Positions 24,989 through 31,501 of a stretch of 44,688 nt of DNA are shown piece after piece. Under the pieces are notes generated by a model. That model ran no database searches, was not told the origin of the DNA, and was given only the letters and a program-made list of their open reading frames with translations. The DNA lies in the NCBI GenBank assembly GCA_041481445.1, contig JBGPBV010000043.1, positions 1 through 44,688 of the forward strand, in the 5' to 3' direction. Position 1 is the stretch's first letter. Each line of letters opens with the position of its first letter. Both the position numbers and the translations under genes were made by a program. Source of the DNA: AA29 sp041481445 (GTDB taxonomy: Bacteria > Acidobacteriota > Vicinamibacteria > Fen-336).

Positions 24989-25930
24989 ATGAAGTGGCTC
25001 AAGCGACTCGCCCTCGTCCTCGCCGCCGGGCTGATGGTGTTCGTGTTCGGGTGGGCGCCGTGGTGGCTGGCCGGCCTGTTCACGATTCGGAGGTTCGCGT
25101 ACCACGACCGGGCGAACGAAGGGTTGACGCCAACCTCCTTCAGCCTCCCCTTCGAGGACGTCACGTTCAACGCTCCCGACGGGGTCGCGCTCAAGGGGTG
25201 GTGGGTGCGGGCGCCCGACGCGCACGGCACGGTCATCCTCGTCCACGGCCTGAACCGCTCGCGGATCGAGATGGTGAAGAAGGTCCCGTTCGTGCACAAG
25301 CAGGGCTGGAACGCCCTGCTCTTCGACCTGCGCCACCACGGGGCGAGCGGGGGAGACGTCTCCAGCTTTGGCTTCTTCGAGAAGGCGGACGTGCACGCCG
25401 CGGTCACGCTGGCGCGCGGCAAGTCGCCGGGGCCGGTCGTGCTGTGGGGAGTCTCCCTGGGCGCGGCCTCGGCCACGCTGGCGGCGGCGGAGGATCCCTC
25501 GATCGGCGGGCTGGTGTGCGACAGCACCTACCGCAGCCTGCGCGACACCGCCGCCCACCATCTCGGCCTGTTCCGCCAGTTCCGCTGGTGGCTGAAGATC
25601 GTGCCGGTGTGGCCGGTGGCGGGGGAGGCGGTGTACTGGGCGGGCCGGCGGGGCGGGTTCGATCCGGACACCATCGATATCGTGGGGGCGGCCACGCACC
25701 TGGGCGGCCGGCCCTGCCTGTTCGTGGCCAACGCCGGTGACCGCCGCATGCCGAAGGAGATCGCGTTCGAGCTCAAGGCCGCGGCGGGGTCGCAGGCGCA
25801 GGTGCTGATCGTCCCCGGTCAGAGCCACGGCGAAGCCTACCGGGACGGGACCGCCGCCTACGAGACGGCGGTGTCCCAGGTCCTCGCCGCCGCCGTGTCC
25901 GCGCCGGTGCGCATGGCCGTTGGCCGATGA
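24989..25930 (+). CDS. Membrane-anchored alpha/beta hydrolase
   Basis: A 313-residue serine hydrolase with an N-terminal signal anchor (LVLAAGLMVFVFGWAPWWLAG), so it should face the periplasm. The fold is supported by GTVILVHGLNRSR (oxyanion region), LLFDLRHHGASGG, nucleophile elbow GVSLG with Ser156, LFVANAGDRRMP with the acid Asp, and PGQSHGEAY with the His. It resembles the BAAT/YqkD-like lysophospholipase or esterase group. ATG at 24989 is preferred, giving a normal anchor. The 3' end lies ten bases before the AhpD-like gene in the same direction, so they may be co-transcribed. Substrate unknown. Confidence 0.88.
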   Translation: MKWLKRLALVLAAGLMVFVFGWAPWWLAGLFTIRRFAYHDRANEGLTPTSFSLPFEDVTFNAPDGVALKGWWVRAPDAHGTVILVHGLNRSRIEMVKKVPFVHKQGWNALLFDLRHHGASGGDVSSFGFFEKADVHAAVTLARGKSPGPVVLWGVSLGAASATLAAAEDPSIGGLVCDSTYRSLRDTAAHHLGLFRQFRWWLKIVPVWPVAGEAVYWAGRRGGFDPDTIDIVGAATHLGGRPCLFVANAGDRRMPKEIAFELKAAAGSQAQVLIVPGQSHGEAYRDGTAAYETAVSQVLAAAVSAPVRMAVGR

Positions 25931-25940
25931 GGGATCTGCT

Positions 25941-26369
25941 ATGAGCCAGCCCGTTCCGAAGAAGAAGCGACAGGCGGTCGCGGCGGCCAAGAAGCGGTCG
26001 GCGGCGCCGGCGGCTCACCGGCACGTGCCCTTCCCGGAGGATGACAACGGCGCTCCGAAGCCGCCCGAGCAGACGAGCTCCTACTCGATGGTCGACCCCC
26101 GGTTCCGCGAGATCTACTTCCAGTTCTACAAGGAGACCTACCGTCCCTCCGTCCTCGACCGCAAGACCAAGGAGCTGGTGGCGATCTCGGCCAGCCTGGC
26201 CGCCAAGTGCCAGGGCTGCCTCGAGGGCCACATCAAGAAGGCGCTCAAGTTCGGGGCCACCCGCGAGGAGATCTCGGAGACGATCGCCATCGCCATCGGC
26301 GTCAACGCCGCCGCCATCGTCGACCTCACGGACATCGCGGCCGACAACCTCGCCATCAAGCTGTTCTAG
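25941..26369 (+). CDS. Carboxymuconolactone decarboxylase / AhpD-like protein
   Basis: A small all-helical protein of 142 residues with a basic N-terminal tail (about 40 residues) before the domain. The redox-active motif CQGCLEGH gives Cys90, Cys93 and His97 in a CX2CX3H arrangement typical of AhpD-like disulfide reductases, not of true carboxymuconolactone decarboxylases. LDRKTKELVAISASLAAK leads into it and ATREEISETIAIAIGVN follows it. ATG at 25941 has GGGA six bases upstream; a TTG at 25920 would overlap the hydrolase gene. A role in peroxide or thiol redox defence is likely. Confidence 0.88.
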   Translation: MSQPVPKKKRQAVAAAKKRSAAPAAHRHVPFPEDDNGAPKPPEQTSSYSMVDPRFREIYFQFYKETYRPSVLDRKTKELVAISASLAAKCQGCLEGHIKKALKFGATREEISETIAIAIGVNAAAIVDLTDIAADNLAIKLF

Positions 26370-26489
26370 ATTGGCGTCCTCGCTCCGGGTCTTGTTTCAT
26401 CGAAGGCGCGGCGCCGCGAGTGAATCGCGCCGCCGCGGCGAAGGAGACCCTCCGCTGCGGAAAACGCCATTGGCGTCCTCGCTCCGGGT
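26370..26489. repeat. Direct repeat pair flanking a strong hairpin (intergenic repeat element)
   Basis: A 21-base sequence starting ATTGGCGTCC occurs at 26370-26390, directly after the AhpD-like stop, and again at 26469-26489, just before the thioesterase start, with a period of 99 bases. Between them GCGGCGCCGCG (26408-26418) pairs with 26426-26436 at 10 of 11 positions around a seven-base loop, and a smaller TCCGC/CGGA inverted repeat follows. No protein is encoded. It looks like a REP/BIME-type dispersed element or a terminator region duplicated by slippage. Confidence 0.7.
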
Positions 26490-26495
26490 TTCGCC

Positions 26496-26957
26496 GTGAC
26501 CAAGAGCCTCCAGGAGACGTATGCCCCGGCGAACGCCTGTTTCGGATGCGGGCCGGCCAACCCGCGCGGCCTCCGGATCCGGAGCTTCGCCGAGGGCGAC
26601 GAGGTCGTGGCGGACTGGACGCCGGAGAGCCATCACGAGGCGTTCCCGGGCGTCCTCAACGGTGGGATCATCGGCGCCCTGCTCGACTGCCACAGCAACT
26701 GGGCCGCCGTCCACTACCTGATGCGCCAGTCGGGCGCGGGCTCCGCGCCGTGCATGGTCACCGCCGACTACGCGGTGAAGTTCCTGCGTCCCACGCCCAG
26801 CGATGCGCCGGTCCACCTCCGCGCGCGCGTGGTCGAGTCGAAGAGCGACCGCGCGACGGTCGAGGCCACTCTCGCCTCGGGGGAAAAGGTGTGCGCGACG
26901 TGTCGCGGCACCTTCGTGGCGGTCAAGCCGGACCACCCGGCCTACCATCGCTGGTAG
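26496..26957 (+). CDS. PaaI-type hotdog-fold acyl-CoA thioesterase
   Basis: A 153-residue hotdog protein. Residues ACFGCGPANPRGLRIR form the N-terminal Cys-containing segment often seen in THEM4/PaaI-type members, and HHEAFPGVLNGGIIGALLDCHSNWA is the central helix with the HGG-x-D-like catalytic element (here NGG followed by Asp). ADYAVKFLRPTPSDAPVHLRARV is the following beta strand pair. It likely hydrolyses an acyl-CoA or releases CoA from pathway side products. GTG at 26496 has no clear ribosome-binding site because the repeat element abuts it. It converges on another thioesterase gene. Confidence 0.85.
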   Translation: MTKSLQETYAPANACFGCGPANPRGLRIRSFAEGDEVVADWTPESHHEAFPGVLNGGIIGALLDCHSNWAAVHYLMRQSGAGSAPCMVTADYAVKFLRPTPSDAPVHLRARVVESKSDRATVEATLASGEKVCATCRGTFVAVKPDHPAYHRW

Positions 26958-26969
26958 CCCTCGCTCAGC

Positions 26970-26993
26970 CCGCGTCCGGTGATCCGGTCGCGG
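26970..26993. terminator. Interrupted GC stem-loop between convergent thioesterase genes
   Basis: CCGCG (26970-26974) pairs with CGCGG (26989-26993), and after a T/T mismatch CCGG (26976-26979) pairs with CCGG (26984-26987), with a TGAT loop. It lies in the 54-base gap between the converging stops at 26957 and 27012. It has the layout of a bidirectional terminator, without a T-tract. Confidence 0.45.
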
Positions 26994-27011
26994 CCCGCCC
27001 CGGGGCGCGGT

Positions 27012-27449
27012 TCAGGCGGTGTCGGGCGCCCGTTCCTTCGCGGCGGGCGGCTCCGTCGCGGAGAGGAAGCTCGCGCGCAGGGCCGGAGGGAGCGGCGTCG
27101 GCCGGAAGGTGGGCATGTCGACCGCCACCATGACGTTCCGCGCCCGGAAGACGGGCCGGCCGCCGACCGACCCTTCGTAGCGGATCTGCACCGATGAGCG
27201 GCCGACGCGCTCCACGGTCACGTCGATGTCGACGTGGTCCCCGTAGTGAACCGGAGACAGGAACTCCATCTCGACCCTGACGGTGGGGAAGCCGAGGCCG
27301 TCGCGGAACGCCTCCGGATAGGGGCGGCCCACGTGCCCGGCGAAGAAGTCCTCGAAGGCCTCGTGGAGGAAGTTGACGAGGTTCGGGTAGTAGGCGATCC
27401 CCGCCGCGTCGAGGTCTCCGAAGCGGACGAGGATGGAGGTCTTGAACAT
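27012..27449 (-). CDS. 4-hydroxybenzoyl-CoA thioesterase-like (YbgC-type) hotdog protein
   Basis: A 145-residue hotdog thioesterase. The N-terminus VRFGDLDAAGIAYYPNLVNFLHEAFEDFF is the YbgC / 4-HBA-CoA thioesterase signature with catalytic Asp14. VEMEFLSPVHYGDHVDIDVTVERVG is the usual beta-sheet segment. The last 25 residues (ATEPPAAKERAPDTA) are a flexible tail. Known family members hydrolyse short-chain or aromatic acyl-CoA. With the benzoate-CoA-ligase-like gene 2 kb away, an aryl-CoA substrate is possible. ATG at 27449 is clear. It diverges from the HNH gene, with an AT-richer 82-base gap between. Confidence 0.88.
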   Translation of the reverse strand: MFKTSILVRFGDLDAAGIAYYPNLVNFLHEAFEDFFAGHVGRPYPEAFRDGLGFPTVRVEMEFLSPVHYGDHVDIDVTVERVGRSSVQIRYEGSVGGRPVFRARNVMVAVDMPTFRPTPLPPALRASFLSATEPPAAKERAPDTA

Positions 27450-27531
27450 GGCGCTGGCGGATTATCCGATTATTTTCGCCATCGCAGATTTCCGTACCCA
27501 GAGGTGTCCGAGCCGCATGCTACAAGCGGGC
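27450..27531. promoter_or_regulatory. AT-richer divergent promoter region, thioesterase / HNH gene
   Basis: The gap is visibly AT-richer than its surroundings, with a duplicated GATTAT near 27460-27475. On the minus strand GGATAATCC could be a -10 for the thioesterase. On the plus strand TGCTACAAG (27518-27526) is an extended -10-like motif only five bases before the HNH ATG, which would make that transcript leaderless. Two GCATGC hexamers flank it. Confidence 0.35.
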
Positions 27532-28593
27532 ATGCAGAACGACATCCTCTCTTTCCTCCGCCGACTCCCCGACGCCGGTCTGGTTGCGCGATTGAAGACT
27601 CTCGTCGCGCGCGAGCGTGACGCGACCGCCGAGATCGTCGCTCACCTCGCCGAGCTGGACACTCGCGACGTGCACCTGCGGGAGGGCTACACGTCGCTCT
27701 ACGTCTACTGCCGGGACGCGCTCGGGTTTTCCGAGTGGGAAGCCTACAACCGGATCGAGGTCGCTCGGGCCGCGCGCCGGTTCCCAATGATCCTCGGCCT
27801 GCTCGCCGACGGGTCGGTCCACCTGACGACGGTGCGGCTCCTGGCGCCCCACCTCACGCCGGACAACCACCACGACGTCCTCGAGTCGGCCCGAGGCAAG
27901 AAGAAGTCCGAGGTCGAAGAGATCGTGGCGCGGCTCTCGCCGCGTCCCGATGTTCCAGCCTCGATTCGACGGTTGCCGACGGCGACGATGTCCACACCGC
28001 TCCCGCTGAATGTGTCGGCGTGCCCGACCACCCTTCCCGCCACGACATGTCCCGAGGCTCCGCTGGCGCCCGGTGCCGCGCCGGCGGCGGTGACGCCGCT
28101 GGCGCCGGACCGCTACAAACTGCAGCTCACGATCGGCGGCGAGACACTCGAGAAGCTGCGGCTGGCGAAGGACATGCTCAGCCATGTCGTCCCATCGGGG
28201 GACGACGCCGCCATTCTCGACCGCGCCCTGACCGCGCTACTCGTGGAGCTGGCCCGGAAGACGTTCGCCGATACTCCGAGGCCTCGCCGCTCCCGCGGGA
28301 CCAGACCCGGCGCACGCGGCCCGTCGGCCGAAGTGACGCGAGCGGTCTGGCTGCGCGATTACGGGCGCTGTGCCTTCGTCGGACCGGGCGGCCATCGCTG
28401 CAACGAGGGCCGATTCGTCGAGTTTCACCACGTCGATCCCTTCGCCCTCGGTGGCGAGGCGACCGTTGACCGTATCGAGTTGCGGTGCCGCCGGCACAAC
28501 GACTATGAAGGCCGGCTCTACTTCGGGAGGCGGAGACCCGGCGAACTTGTTCCGGAACAAGTTCGCTTGAGGGCTACGCGCTCAAGTTCGTGA
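27532..28593 (+). CDS. DUF222 / 13E12-repeat HNH endonuclease-like protein
   Basis: A protein of about 353 residues in the DUF222-HNH family, widespread and repeated in high-GC genomes. The N-terminal DUF222-like domain includes REGYTSLYVYCRDALGFSE and AYNRIEVARAARRFP. A Pro/Ala-rich linker follows, then the C-terminal nuclease domain: GRCAFVGPGGHRCNEG, EFHHVDPFALGGEATVDRIELRCRRHN and YEGRLYFGRR. The His-His pair is intact, but the position that is usually Asn before IxLRC is Arg (VDRIELRC), so nuclease activity is uncertain. ATG at 27532 is preferred; earlier starts run into the divergent gene. Base composition looks lower in GC than its neighbours, and the 3' end holds a perfect palindrome. 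A mobile or homing-type origin is plausible. Confidence 0.85.
   Translation: MQNDILSFLRRLPDAGLVARLKTLVARERDATAEIVAHLAELDTRDVHLREGYTSLYVYCRDALGFSEWEAYNRIEVARAARRFPMILGLLADGSVHLTTVRLLAPHLTPDNHHDVLESARGKKKSEVEEIVARLSPRPDVPASIRRLPTATMSTPLPLNVSACPTTLPATTCPEAPLAPGAAPAAVTPLAPDRYKLQLTIGGETLEKLRLAKDMLSHVVPSGDDAAILDRALTALLVELARKTFADTPRPRRSRGTRPGARGPSAEVTRAVWLRDYGRCAFVGPGGHRCNEGRFVEFHHVDPFALGGEATVDRIELRCRRHNDYEGRLYFGRRRPGELVPEQVRLRATRSSS
28541..28566. repeat. 26-bp perfect palindrome inside the 3' end of the HNH gene
   Basis: GCGAACTTGTTCC (28541-28553) is followed at once by its exact reverse complement (28554-28566). It encodes the C-terminal GELVPEQVR segment. Possible roles are a self-recognition or insertion site, or an RNA hairpin. 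Chance is very unlikely for 13 matching pairs with no loop. Confidence 0.8.
28566..28586 (+). terminator. Stem-loop at the HNH gene end
   Basis: CTTGAG (28566-28571) pairs with CTCAAG (28581-28586) across a nine-base loop, immediately downstream of the 26-bp palindrome and just before the stop codon at 28591-28593. It may act with the palindrome as a terminator or recognition structure. AAGTTCG is repeated in both arms. Confidence 0.4.
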
Positions 28594-28614
28594 GCGGCTG
28601 CCGGCGCGGAGGAC

Positions 28615-28632
28615 GGTCGCCGCCGCGCGACC
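28615..28632. terminator. Hairpin between convergent HNH and creatininase genes
   Basis: GGTCGC (28615-28620) pairs with GCGACC (28627-28632) over a six-base loop, inside the 66-base gap between converging stops. No T-tract; a bidirectional terminator is plausible. Confidence 0.4.
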
Positions 28633-28659
28633 CTCTCGGACGACGGCGCACGGCCCCCC

Positions 28660-29412
28660 TTACGCCTTGCTCCCCAGGTGCTCCATGACCGACAGCGAGA
28701 GGATCTCGGCCAGCGACTCGAAGTAGCCCTCTCCCTCCTCCGCGCTGGCCGCGGTGGGATCTCCGAAGTAGGCGTCCTCGCCGCCGGCCTCCTTGAACGT
28801 CTTGGCCCCCTTCTTCAGCGCCGGCATCAGGCCGTCCATGGGAGCCAGGCTGATGCGCTCCCGCTCGCGGACCCGGTCCGGGGCCGCCGCCATCATGAGA
28901 GAGGTCTCGAAGGCGCCCGCGTGGTCACCCTTCGCGAAGGCCTCGCCGAGCAGCTCCGCCCAGCGCTTCTTCGTGACGTCCACCCAGCAGACGCTGGCTC
29001 CCGCCTTCCGCGCCTCCTCCACCGCCGCCTTGAGGCACTCGATGTGCCGCGGCTCGAGATGGATGTTCGAAATGGCCACCGCGCGGAACTTCTTCGCCGC
29101 CACCACGCACACGTCGCGCAGCAGGGCGACGGAGGTGGCGGGGGGGATACTGAGGGTGCCGGGGAAGTCGTCCGCGAAGTCGGAGACCGTGAACGACACC
29201 GGGGGGAGGATGAGCGCGCTCACGCCGTGCTCCTTGAGCTTGGCCGCCCCGCGCCGGGCCATCTCGATGGCGATCACGGTGTCGGCGTTGAGAGGGAGAT
29301 GCGGTCCATGCGCCTCGATGGCGCCGACGGGAAGGATCCCCACCGGGCGCTCCTTCATCGCCTCGTCGACTTCCGTCCAGGTCATCTCGGACATCACGAT
29401 GTGGTCGGCCAT
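28660..29412 (-). CDS. Creatininase-family metal amidohydrolase
   Basis: A 250-residue member of the creatininase family, cyclic-amide or peptide-bond hydrolases with two bound metals. Ligand residues are recognisable: PVGAIEAHGPHLPLNAD supplies Glu, His and Asp. AISNIHLEPRH supplies a His-x-Glu pair. GDHAGAFETSLMM supplies the conserved second-half His and Glu. The His-x-Glu pair matches creatininase proper (NGHYE) rather than the NGHGGN of MftE and formamide-hydrolase relatives. It is the last gene of the M1-peptidase/CoA-ligase run, 54 bases after the ligase stop. The substrate is unknown; a cyclic amide or lactam is only an inference. Confidence 0.87.
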   Translation of the reverse strand: MADHIVMSEMTWTEVDEAMKERPVGILPVGAIEAHGPHLPLNADTVIAIEMARRGAAKLKEHGVSALILPPVSFTVSDFADDFPGTLSIPPATSVALLRDVCVVAAKKFRAVAISNIHLEPRHIECLKAAVEEARKAGASVCWVDVTKKRWAELLGEAFAKGDHAGAFETSLMMAAAPDRVRERERISLAPMDGLMPALKKGAKTFKEAGGEDAYFGDPTAASAEEGEGYFESLAEILSLSVMEHLGSKA

Positions 29413-29419
29413 GGCAATT

Positions 29420-29435
29420 GAAGGAAGACTCCTTC
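29420..29435 (-). promoter_or_regulatory. Hairpin masking a Shine-Dalgarno-like site before the creatininase gene
   Basis: GAAGGA (29420-29425) pairs with TCCTTC (29430-29435) around a four-base loop. Read on the minus strand it buries GAAGGAG, a ribosome-binding-like sequence about 16 bases upstream of the ATG at 29412. A second AAAGGAG lies further upstream. It may only be a fortuitous stem. Confidence 0.3.
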
Positions 29436-29466
29436 GCTCCTTTCCGGTTCTCTGGTTCGGGGGTGG

Positions 29467-31011
29467 CTAGCTCGAGGCGAGACGTCTCCGGTCGATCTTG
29501 CCGCGATCGTTCTTCGGCAGCGAGGCGGCGAACTCCACGAGCCGCGGGTACTTGTAGGGCGCAAGTCGCGTCTTCACGAATTCCTGGAGCTCACGGGCCA
29601 GCGTGTCGTCGCCGGAGCGATCACGGGGTACCACGTAGGCTTTGGGCTTGGTCAGTCCGTCCCGGTCTTTATACCCGATGACGGCGCATTCCGCCACAAC
29701 TGGATGCTGGAGGAGGCAGTTCTCGACCTCGTAGGGGGAGACGAAGATGCCCCCCACCTTGAGCATGTCGTCCGTGCGACCTTCGTACCAGAAGTAGCCC
29801 CGCTCGTCCCGGCGCACGTGGTCGCCCGTCACGACCCAGTCGCCGCGCAGGACGTCCTTGGATTTTTCATGGGCCTGCCAGTACAGGACGGCCGCGGACT
29901 CGCCCTTGACCCACAGAGTGCCGGCTTCGCCCGCCGCAACCTCGGCCCCGTCCGGACCCACCACGCGGGCGTCGTAGTCGGGAACCAGGCGGCCCAGACT
30001 GCCCGGCACGACGTCGCCGGGGTAGTTGGAGATGTAGATGTGGAACATCTCGGCGGAGCCGATGCCGTCCAGGATCTCCACCCCGAAGGTCTCCTTCCAG
30101 CGCCGGTAGAGCTCCGGGGGCAGGGCCTCCCCCGCGGAGAGGACCAGGCGCAGCGACGAGAGGTCGCGGCGCGGCCCGCCCGGGTCGTTGAGCATGGCGC
30201 CGATCATGGTGGGCACGGAGGTGAGGATGGTCGGGCGATGGCGCTCGATCACGTCGAAGAGCGTGCCCGGCTCGCTCTTCTCGCTGAAGAGCACGGTGGC
30301 CCCCCCCACCGCGAACGGGAAGAGCAGGTTCGTGCCCGTGGCATAGCCGAAGAAGAGCTTGGGCACGCTGGCGGTCAGGTCGTCCTCGCGGATGCCCATG
30401 ACCTGCTTGGCGTAGCGCTCGGTGTTCCACGGCAGGTCCTGCTGCAGGTGCACGGCCGCCTTGGGCTTGCCGGTGGAGCCGCTGGTGAAGAGCCAGATCG
30501 CGGGGTCGTCGCGGTGGGTGTCCGCGTTGGCCAGCCGATCGGACGCTCTGGCGCAGATGTCCTCGAACGACGGCTGCCCCCCCGCCTCCCCGACCACCAC
30601 GAGGTGGCGCAGGTGGGTGAAGCGGTCGCGCAGGGGCCCCAGCCGGTCGAGGGTGCTCCCGTCGACGATGGCCACCCGCGCCCGCGTGTACTCGAAGTAG
30701 TGCAGGTAATCCTCGGCCGGCAGCAGTGGGTTGACCATCGCGATCACGGCCCCGATCTTGGCCGCCCCGAACCACGCGAACGCGAACTCGGGCCGGTCGG
30801 GCAGGACGAGCAGCACCCGATCCTCGACGTTCACGCCCAGGGCGCGCAGCGCGTTGCCCAGGCGGTTGGCGCGCGCCTGCACCTCGCGGTAGGTGAAGGC
30901 CTGGTCGCGCCAGAAGAGGCAGGCCTTGCCGCCGCGGCCCTCCTCGACGTTGCGGTCGAGGAAGTACCAGGCCATGTTGAACCGCTCGGGGAAGGTCAGG
31001 GCCGCGCTCAT
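29467..31011 (-). CDS. Benzoate-CoA ligase family protein
   Basis: An ANL-superfamily acyl-CoA synthetase of 514 residues, activating an aromatic or related acid to its CoA ester through an acyl-AMP. Core motifs are FTSGSTGKPKAAVH (P-loop), GIGSAEMFHIYISNYPGD, matching the benzoate-CoA ligase GIGSxEMxHIFxSN block, TGDHVRRDERGYFWYEGR, DDMLKVGGIFVSPYEVE and the catalytic Lys in KNDRGKIDRR. ATG at 31011 overlaps the flavin-reductase stop as ATGA. FPERFNMAWYFLDRNVEEG at the N-terminus fits the subgroup. Together with the flavin reductase and two thioesterases nearby it suggests aryl-CoA metabolism, but no complete pathway is present next to it. Confidence 0.92.
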   Translation of the reverse strand: MSAALTFPERFNMAWYFLDRNVEEGRGGKACLFWRDQAFTYREVQARANRLGNALRALGVNVEDRVLLVLPDRPEFAFAWFGAAKIGAVIAMVNPLLPAEDYLHYFEYTRARVAIVDGSTLDRLGPLRDRFTHLRHLVVVGEAGGQPSFEDICARASDRLANADTHRDDPAIWLFTSGSTGKPKAAVHLQQDLPWNTERYAKQVMGIREDDLTASVPKLFFGYATGTNLLFPFAVGGATVLFSEKSEPGTLFDVIERHRPTILTSVPTMIGAMLNDPGGPRRDLSSLRLVLSAGEALPPELYRRWKETFGVEILDGIGSAEMFHIYISNYPGDVVPGSLGRLVPDYDARVVGPDGAEVAAGEAGTLWVKGESAAVLYWQAHEKSKDVLRGDWVVTGDHVRRDERGYFWYEGRTDDMLKVGGIFVSPYEVENCLLQHPVVAECAVIGYKDRDGLTKPKAYVVPRDRSGDDTLARELQEFVKTRLAPYKYPRLVEFAASLPKNDRGKIDRRRLASS

Positions 31012-31490
31012 TCCGCCTCGCCCAGCCGGCGATACCCGCCGCGCTGATAGACGAGCGGCCGGCCCGGGCGCACGGCGAGGGTGACGATCTCGCCGACGTA
31101 GAGGACGTGATCTCCGGCGGGATGGGCGGCACGGACCTCGCACTCGAGATGGGCCAGCGCGTCCGGCACCAGCAGCAGGCCACGCCCCCCGGCCACCATG
31201 GGCAGCTCGCCGAACTTGGCCGGGCCGGCGCGGGCGAACAGGCGCGAGACGGCGTCCTGGCCTTCGGCGAGGACGCTGACCGCGAAGATGCCGGAGGCCT
31301 GGAAGCCGGCGTGGGTCTCCGAGTGCCCGTCCACGGACACGAGCACCAGCGGAGGCTCCAGGCTGACCGAGCAGAACGCGCTCACGGTCAAGCCCATCGG
31401 CCCGCCGCTCCCGTCGCAGGTCGTGACGACGGTGATGCCGCTCGCGAACTGGGAGAGGGCCTGGCGGAAGGAGGCCGGGTCTACCGGCAT
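31008..31490 (-). CDS. Flavin reductase-like FMN-binding protein
   Basis: A 160-residue flavin reductase domain protein of the split-barrel type that supplies reduced FMN or FAD to a monooxygenase using NAD(P)H. FRQALSQFASGITVVTT at the N-terminus, GLTVSAFCSVSLEPPLVLVSV (flavin-binding strand), SGIFAVSVLAEGQDAVSRLFA and DHVLYVGEIV are typical of HpaC/ActVB-like members. ATG at 31490 follows the upstream stop by 11 bases. The stop overlaps the CoA-ligase ATG. No flavin-dependent oxygenase partner is obvious in the operon. Confidence 0.9.
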   Translation of the reverse strand: MPVDPASFRQALSQFASGITVVTTCDGSGGPMGLTVSAFCSVSLEPPLVLVSVDGHSETHAGFQASGIFAVSVLAEGQDAVSRLFARAGPAKFGELPMVAGGRGLLLVPDALAHLECEVRAAHPAGDHVLYVGEIVTLAVRPGRPLVYQRGGYRRLGEAE

Positions 31491-31501
31491 GCGCTGCAGG
31501 G

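Noticed and set aside
26370..26489. Two identical repeats as a minimal CRISPR array
   Set aside because: Only two units, 78 bases between them, an internal hairpin in the spacer and no cas genes nearby.
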